DNA from: CAUUCF01 sp963543695
GTDB taxonomy: Bacteria; Pseudomonadota; Gammaproteobacteria; UBA9339
NCBI GenBank assembly: GCA_963543695.1
Contig: CAUUCF010000016.1
Span: 1 to 9,151 of the forward strand
DNA length: 9,151 nucleotides
Direction: 5' to 3'
Shown here: positions 5,425 through 9,151 of the stretch, piece after piece
Layout of the letters: the number at the start of each line of letters is the position of its first letter
Position numbering within the stretch: position 1 is the first letter of the stretch
Notes under the pieces: model-generated
The model's input: the letters and a program-made list of their open reading frames with translations, nothing else
Told to the model about the DNA's origin: nothing
The model's database searches: none
Position numbers and translations under genes: made by a program

Positions 5425-6825
5425 ATGGAAGAACAATGTATTTATTCAAATGACGAACTTCAGTTGATAGCAAAACAAGCTTTGAATGCGGGTGTTACTG
5501 AGCAAGAATTAACTTTACGAGCGGCTAAAGCCGTAGTTAAAACATTGGAGCAGGAATATATAAGCCTCAAGCGAGTTTTAGTTGTTGTTGGGAAAGGGAA
5601 AAACGGTCAAGCTGGTTGTGCTGTAGCTCAACTTTTACTGGCAAAAGGAATTCAAGTTTTGATTTGGGTCCTTATTTCAACTCCTTCAATAGAACAACAA
5701 ACGCAATTACTTGTTAGTAAAGGAGCAACTTTAGTACAAAATTTAACGAACTGTGATTTAATTATAGATGCTATTTTTGGACTTGGTTTTAAAGGTACAT
5801 TGTCTCCGGTTTTGCAAGACGTTTTTATTAGGCTTAATCAAAGTAAAGTACCGATTTTAGCTCTTGATGTACCTTCGGGATTAGCGGAAGGGAAAAATGA
5901 CCCTAGCCAAATTATTCATGCTACCCAAACGGTAACGTTCATTGCTCATAAAATCAGTTTAATCAATGCTCCTTTTTTGACTGGGAAAGTTCATATCGCT
6001 GCTTTAAACCTTAATTTAAACAAGGTAAACAGACAATTTTTAAATTATCGAAGGATTGATTGGCAACCGTTACAAAGGTTATCAACTTCCCATAAATACC
6101 ATTTTGGTCCTTTAGCTATTTTTAGCGGAATGACTGGAGCGGCGATATTAACGACAGCGGGTGCTTTAAGAGTAGGTGCGGGTTTAGTAAAAGTATTCTT
6201 AAAAGAACCGGTAGCTTTAAACGTTCGCTTCCCAGAAGCAATTACTTTTGCTAAAAACGAAGAATTAGAAACTTTTTTTAAAAAGAATAAAGCCGCTGTC
6301 ATTGGCCTAGGGATCGGTAGACGTAAAGATTGGCTGTCTCATTTAAATAGTGAAACGCCAACGGTCTTAGATGCCGATGCTTTAAAAATATTAGCTAAAT
6401 TTCCCTGTAAATTAAAAAACGTTATTGCTACCCCGCACGAAGGAGAAGCAGCGGAAATATTAGGAATAAGCGCTGAATTAGTACGTTGTAATCGCTTTGA
6501 ATGCGTGGTGGAATTACAACGTCGATACGGTGGGATTTGGGTTTTAAAAGGGAAGAACACTTTAATTTTTGACGGTCAAAATTGTTTTTGTTGTACATAT
6601 GGTAATAGTGGTATGAGCAGTGCCGGTATGGGAGACTTATTAAGCGGTATTATGGGTGGATTATTAGTACAAAAAATGCCTTTATTAGAGGCGGCTAAAG
6701 CAGCGGTTTTATTACACAGCGTTGCGGCCCAAATCGAAACTAAAAAGTACGGTAAGTTAGGATTATTGCCTAGTGATTTATTTAGTAGAATTAGACAGTT
6801 ATTAAATCTTTGGTCGAAAAATTAG
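5425..6825 (+). CDS. nnr: Bifunctional NAD(P)HX epimerase / ADP-dependent NAD(P)HX dehydratase
   Basis: This metabolite-repair enzyme restores hydrated NADH and NADPH: the N-terminal domain (YjeF_N, about 1-205) epimerises R/S-NAD(P)HX and the C-terminal domain (about 215-466) dehydrates the S form using ADP. The protein has 466 residues; E. coli Nnr has 515. C-terminal motifs are good: ALRVGAGLVKVF, VLDADALKILA, TPHEGEAAEILG (336-347), VLKGKN and GNSGMSSAGMGDLLSG (393-408) with catalytic D404. The N-terminal domain keeps ALDVPSG (146-152) and DAIFGLG, but the binding loop usually GxGNNGGDG reads GKGKNGQAG (56-64), so the aspartate and first asparagine are missing. Epimerase activity is doubtful. 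Leucine codon choice also differs between halves. The start is the first ATG and fits the family N-terminus; AAGG lies 12 bases upstream, a poor spacing. The gene appears monocistronic and divergent from the minus-strand operon. Confidence 0.92.
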   Translation: MEEQCIYSNDELQLIAKQALNAGVTEQELTLRAAKAVVKTLEQEYISLKRVLVVVGKGKNGQAGCAVAQLLLAKGIQVLIWVLISTPSIEQQTQLLVSKGATLVQNLTNCDLIIDAIFGLGFKGTLSPVLQDVFIRLNQSKVPILALDVPSGLAEGKNDPSQIIHATQTVTFIAHKISLINAPFLTGKVHIAALNLNLNKVNRQFLNYRRIDWQPLQRLSTSHKYHFGPLAIFSGMTGAAILTTAGALRVGAGLVKVFLKEPVALNVRFPEAITFAKNEELETFFKKNKAAVIGLGIGRRKDWLSHLNSETPTVLDADALKILAKFPCKLKNVIATPHEGEAAEILGISAELVRCNRFECVVELQRRYGGIWVLKGKNTLIFDGQNCFCCTYGNSGMSSAGMGDLLSGIMGGLLVQKMPLLEAAKAAVLLHSVAAQIETKKYGKLGLLPSDLFSRIRQLLNLWSKN

Positions 6826-6994
6826 GATTTAAAATACCTACGAAAGCTTGAAATTTTTATTTTCTTATCATCACTCAAAAATTAATAGTTTAATCTTTTT
6901 CCTCTATAAAGAATCTTTAGTTACGTACGTTATTATTGAAAAAAATAAATAAATAGTTATTATAATAAATAATTTATATATTGATTGGTGACCC
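6826..6994 (+). other. Intergenic gap between nnr and rppH
   Basis: This AT-rich gap has no credible open frame and no tRNA. I see no GC-containing hairpin followed by T residues after nnr; only AATTTTT/AAAAATT repeats far apart. The palindrome ACGTACGT at 6923-6930 lies six bases upstream of the proposed -35 of the rppH promoter and might be an operator or chance. Confidence 0.4.
6936..6966 (+). promoter_or_regulatory. Candidate sigma70 promoter for the rppH-lgt-accD operon
   Basis: TTGAAA at 6936-6941 and a consensus TATAAT at 6961-6966 are separated by 19 bases, longer than the preferred 17. Transcription would start near 6973, leaving a short leader before the GTG at 6995. It is the only good hexamer pair in the gap. 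Confidence 0.45.
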
Positions 6995-7483
6995 GTGTTA
7001 GATAAGAACGGTTATCGTTTAAACGTCGGGATGGTGATATGTAATGGGGAAGGAAAGGTTTTTTGGGGGAAAAGGTACCGCGCTTCTGGTTGGCAATTTC
7101 CACAAGGTGGTTTACATGATTACGAAACTTTGCAAGAAGCGATGTTTCGTGAATTACGAGAAGAAGTCGGTTTAAAAAAATCGGATATAGAAATTTTAGG
7201 CAGAAGTAGACATTGGGTACGTTATCTTTTACCGAACCATTTGAGAAGAAAACATCAACATCCTTTTTGTATTGGGCAGAAACAACATTGGTTTTTATTA
7301 CGCTTAAAAACTGATGATACGGCTTTTAATTTAAAAACTGAAGCGCATCAAGAATTTGAAAGTTGGAAATGGGTAGATTATTGGTATCCGTTAAAAGAGG
7401 TAGTTTATTTTAAAAAACGTGTTTATACGAAAGTATTAAAGGAATTAGAAAAACAGTTACATGCTAATATATCCAAATCTTAA
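6995..7483 (+). CDS. rppH: RNA pyrophosphohydrolase RppH
   Basis: This Nudix hydrolase removes pyrophosphate from the 5' triphosphate end of mRNAs and so opens them to RNase E decay. It has 162 residues; the E. coli protein has 176. The Nudix box at 38-60 matches G-x5-E-x7-R-E-U-x-E-E-x-G-U exactly, with E53, E56 and E57 as expected metal ligands. Family segments include GYRLNVGMVICN at the N-terminus, WQFPQGG just before and into the box, CIGQKQHWFLL and WVDYWYPLKEVV near the end. The start is a GTG: the following LDKNGYR lines up with the conserved N-terminus, and no upstream ATG is in frame before the promoter. The ribosome-binding site is weak (GGTG four bases upstream). The 3' end overlaps lgt by 23 bases. 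In E. coli ptsP lies between rppH and lgt; here it is missing. Confidence 0.95.
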   Translation: MLDKNGYRLNVGMVICNGEGKVFWGKRYRASGWQFPQGGLHDYETLQEAMFRELREEVGLKKSDIEILGRSRHWVRYLLPNHLRRKHQHPFCIGQKQHWFLLRLKTDDTAFNLKTEAHQEFESWKWVDYWYPLKEVVYFKKRVYTKVLKELEKQLHANISKS

Positions 7484-8240
7484 TCCGGTTTTTTTACAAA
7501 TCGGTAATTTTAAAATTTATTGGTACGGTATGATGTACGTAATTAGTTTTTTACTCATTTCGTTTTTAGCTCAACGTCAATCTCTTCGTCAGACGAATTT
7601 AACGACTAAAACCATTGACCGTAGTTTAAATGGAGCTTTATTAGGGGTTTTGTTCGGGGGACGTTTAGGTTACGTCTTGTTTTACAGTTATGGTAAAGGA
7701 ATTTCTCTCTTTAAACTTTGGGAAGGAGGGATGTCTTTTCATGGCGGTTTATTAGGAGTGATATTAGCTATGTTGATCGTAGCGTCTTTAGACAAATGTT
7801 CGTTATTAGATTTATTAGATTTTTGGGCACCTTTAGTGCCAATTGGGTTAGGCTTGGGACGTTTAGGCAATTTTATTAACGGAGAACTTTGGGGAAGAGT
7901 TACTAACGTTAAATGGGGAATGATTTATCCGCACGTAGATTATTTTGTACGTCATCCTTCCCAAATATATGAATTTTTAACTGAAGGAGTAATGTTATTT
8001 ATTATTTTAAACGGCTTAAAACGTTTTTCTTGGGCTAAAAAACGAGGATTTTTAAGTGGGAGTTTTTTAATAGGTTATAGTATTAGTCGTTTGATTTGTG
8101 AATGTTTTCGTGAACCCGATCTTCAGATCGGTTATTTGTATAATTATTTTACGCTAGGGCAATTGCTCACTTTTCCGTTATTATTCGCCGGAATTTGGAT
8201 TTTGCAAAAGGCCATTAGTCAACGTTCTAAATGTTGCTAG
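7461..8240 (+). CDS. lgt: Prolipoprotein diacylglyceryl transferase Lgt
   Basis: This inner-membrane enzyme moves diacylglycerol from phosphatidylglycerol to the lipobox cysteine of prolipoproteins, the first step of lipoprotein maturation. It has 259 residues, shorter than the E. coli 291, the difference lying mostly in the loop between helices after the signature. The Lgt signature GRLGNFINGELWGR is at 133-146. Other kept segments are IYWYGMMY near 19-26, GGRLGYVLFY, GGMSFHGG with H94 (E. coli H103 equivalent), RHPSQIYEF from 164, and a late CFREPD. R134 corresponds to the essential E. coli R143. About seven hydrophobic segments are visible. The ATG lies inside rppH and has no well-spaced Shine-Dalgarno, so it probably depends on translation of rppH. 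No neighbouring lspA or lnt is present, and thyA does not follow as it does in E. coli. Confidence 0.95.
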   Translation: MLIYPNLNPVFLQIGNFKIYWYGMMYVISFLLISFLAQRQSLRQTNLTTKTIDRSLNGALLGVLFGGRLGYVLFYSYGKGISLFKLWEGGMSFHGGLLGVILAMLIVASLDKCSLLDLLDFWAPLVPIGLGLGRLGNFINGELWGRVTNVKWGMIYPHVDYFVRHPSQIYEFLTEGVMLFIILNGLKRFSWAKKRGFLSGSFLIGYSISRLICECFREPDLQIGYLYNYFTLGQLLTFPLLFAGIWILQKAISQRSKCC

Positions 8241-8255
8241 CGAATGAATAGGGGT

Positions 8256-8261
8256 TGAGGA
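8256..8261 (+). promoter_or_regulatory. Shine-Dalgarno of accD
   Basis: TGAGGA lies eight bases before the accD ATG. It is the best-spaced ribosome-binding site on the plus strand here and supports independent initiation after the 29-base gap behind lgt. Confidence 0.65.
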
Positions 8262-8269
8262 ATTAAAAA

Positions 8270-9145
8270 ATGAATAATTGGTTATTACAGAAAATTATTT
8301 CTAGTAAAATTTATACGAAATTAACAGAACGTAAAGAAGTACCAGAAGGTATTTGGTTAAAATGTGAACATTGCCAAACTACTTTATACCGTCCTGAATT
8401 AGAAAATAATTATTATGTTTGTCCGAAATGTAATTATCATTTTCGTTTAACGGCTCGAGAGAGAATCAAAATGTTAATCGAAAAAGAGGGACAAGAAGAA
8501 TTATTTACCGAATTAGTTGCTAAAGACCCGTTAAAATTTAAAGACAATAAAACTTATAAAGAGAGACTATTACAGGCTCAAAAGGCAACTGGAGAAAGAG
8601 ATGCTTTAATTGCGATCAAAGGTTGGATTAGTAATTTACCGATAATCGGTACTTTTTTTGATTTTAATTTTATCGGCGGATCGATGGGGTCCGTGGTTGG
8701 AGAAAAATGTGTACGTGCGATTGAAACTTGTATCAAAGAACATTTACCGTTAATTAGCGTTAATGCTAGTGGTGGAGTAAGGATGCAAGAGGGGGTATTT
8801 GCTTTAATGCAAATGGCTAAAACCAGCTCTGCTTTAAGTAAATTAGCGCGAGCTAAATTACCTTATATTTCGATTTTAACCGATCCTACGACGGGGGGAG
8901 TATCTGCTAGTTTAGCAATGTTAGGTGACGTCATTATCGCTGAACCAGGAGCTTTAATTGGTTTTGCTGGTCCGAGAGTCATCGAACAAACGGTACAGCA
9001 GCGTTTACCGGAAGGTTTTCAAAAAACTCACTTTTTATTTGATCATGGTATGATTGATATGATCGTTAACCGAAATCAATTAAAAAAAGTGATTATTAAT
9101 CTTTTAAGAAAGTTATTAAAATTACCAATTAACAAAAAAAATTAG
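8270..9145 (+). CDS. accD: Acetyl-CoA carboxylase carboxyltransferase subunit beta AccD
   Basis: With AccA this subunit forms the carboxyltransferase that transfers the carboxyl group from biotin on AccB to acetyl-CoA, giving malonyl-CoA for fatty-acid synthesis in the cytoplasm. It has 291 residues; E. coli AccD has 304, differing mainly in a shorter C-terminal tail. The N-terminal zinc ribbon is complete: C32-x2-C35 and C51-x2-C54. Crotonase-fold motifs follow: GGSMGSVVGEK, SASGG-like NASGGVRMQEG, LMQMAKTSSALSKL, LTDPTTGGVSAS, GDVIIAEPGALIGFAGPRV and IEQTVQQRLPEGFQ. The start is fixed by a good Shine-Dalgarno and by WLLQKIISSKI, which resembles the usual WIERI start. The stop is a TAG six bases before the window ends, so the partner often found next (folC) cannot be judged. 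Confidence 0.96.
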   Translation: MNNWLLQKIISSKIYTKLTERKEVPEGIWLKCEHCQTTLYRPELENNYYVCPKCNYHFRLTARERIKMLIEKEGQEELFTELVAKDPLKFKDNKTYKERLLQAQKATGERDALIAIKGWISNLPIIGTFFDFNFIGGSMGSVVGEKCVRAIETCIKEHLPLISVNASGGVRMQEGVFALMQMAKTSSALSKLARAKLPYISILTDPTTGGVSASLAMLGDVIIAEPGALIGFAGPRVIEQTVQQRLPEGFQKTHFLFDHGMIDMIVNRNQLKKVIINLLRKLLKLPINKKN

Positions 9146-9151
9146 ATAAGA

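Noticed and set aside
6045..6560. Two minus-strand open frames of 85 and 73 codons inside nnr.
   Set aside because: They are antisense to the well-conserved dehydratase domain and have no ribosome-binding site or recognisable product.
6840..6890. Possible terminator after nnr (AATTTTT and AAAAATT).
   Set aside because: The arms are short, lack G/C pairs and are about twenty bases apart; no stable hairpin with a T tract is visible.

Overview
The window is an AT-rich piece of a bacterial chromosome. The proteins resemble gammaproteobacterial orthologues throughout: an EpmB-type lysine 2,3-aminomutase, RppH, Lgt, AccD and a fused Nnr protein. The AT-rich composition, a TyrP/Mtr-type amino-acid permease, decayed genes, shortened proteins and overlapping operons suggest a reduced, host-associated lineage, for example within Legionellales (Coxiella/Rickettsiella-like). 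That placement is an inference; no rRNA or other decisive marker is present.

Layout. (1) Positions 1-957 hold no intact gene but clear plus-strand coding debris. The middle part looks like the C-terminal nuclease of a polymorphic toxin (His-His motif, an NxVxLP segment, an HxGxH segment). It is followed at once by a short broken reading frame in the position of a cognate immunity gene. (2) Positions 1057-5295 hold a four-gene minus-strand operon, read right to left: a small Cys-rich two-helix membrane protein, an aromatic amino-acid permease, epmB and a kinase-less KdpD-like sensor. The last three genes overlap by a few bases. The permease ribosome-binding site sits inside a perfect inverted repeat. 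(3) Positions 5296-5424 are a divergent promoter region. (4) Positions 5425-6825 encode a bifunctional NAD(P)HX repair protein whose epimerase half has lost key motif residues while the dehydratase half keeps its own. (5) Positions 6826-6994 are a gap with a plausible promoter. (6) Positions 6995-9145 hold a plus-strand operon, rppH-lgt-accD, for RNA 5'-end processing, lipoprotein lipidation and fatty-acid synthesis.

The intact genes are mainly housekeeping: EF-P modification, amino-acid uptake, metabolite repair, mRNA decay, lipoprotein maturation and malonyl-CoA synthesis. The least ordinary elements are the decayed toxin/immunity-like module at the left edge, the KdpD without a kinase domain beside it, the Cys-rich membrane peptide gene with its RBS hairpin, and the asymmetric erosion of the Nnr fusion protein. 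I saw no CRISPR array, tRNA, rRNA, insertion sequence or convincing intrinsic terminator.
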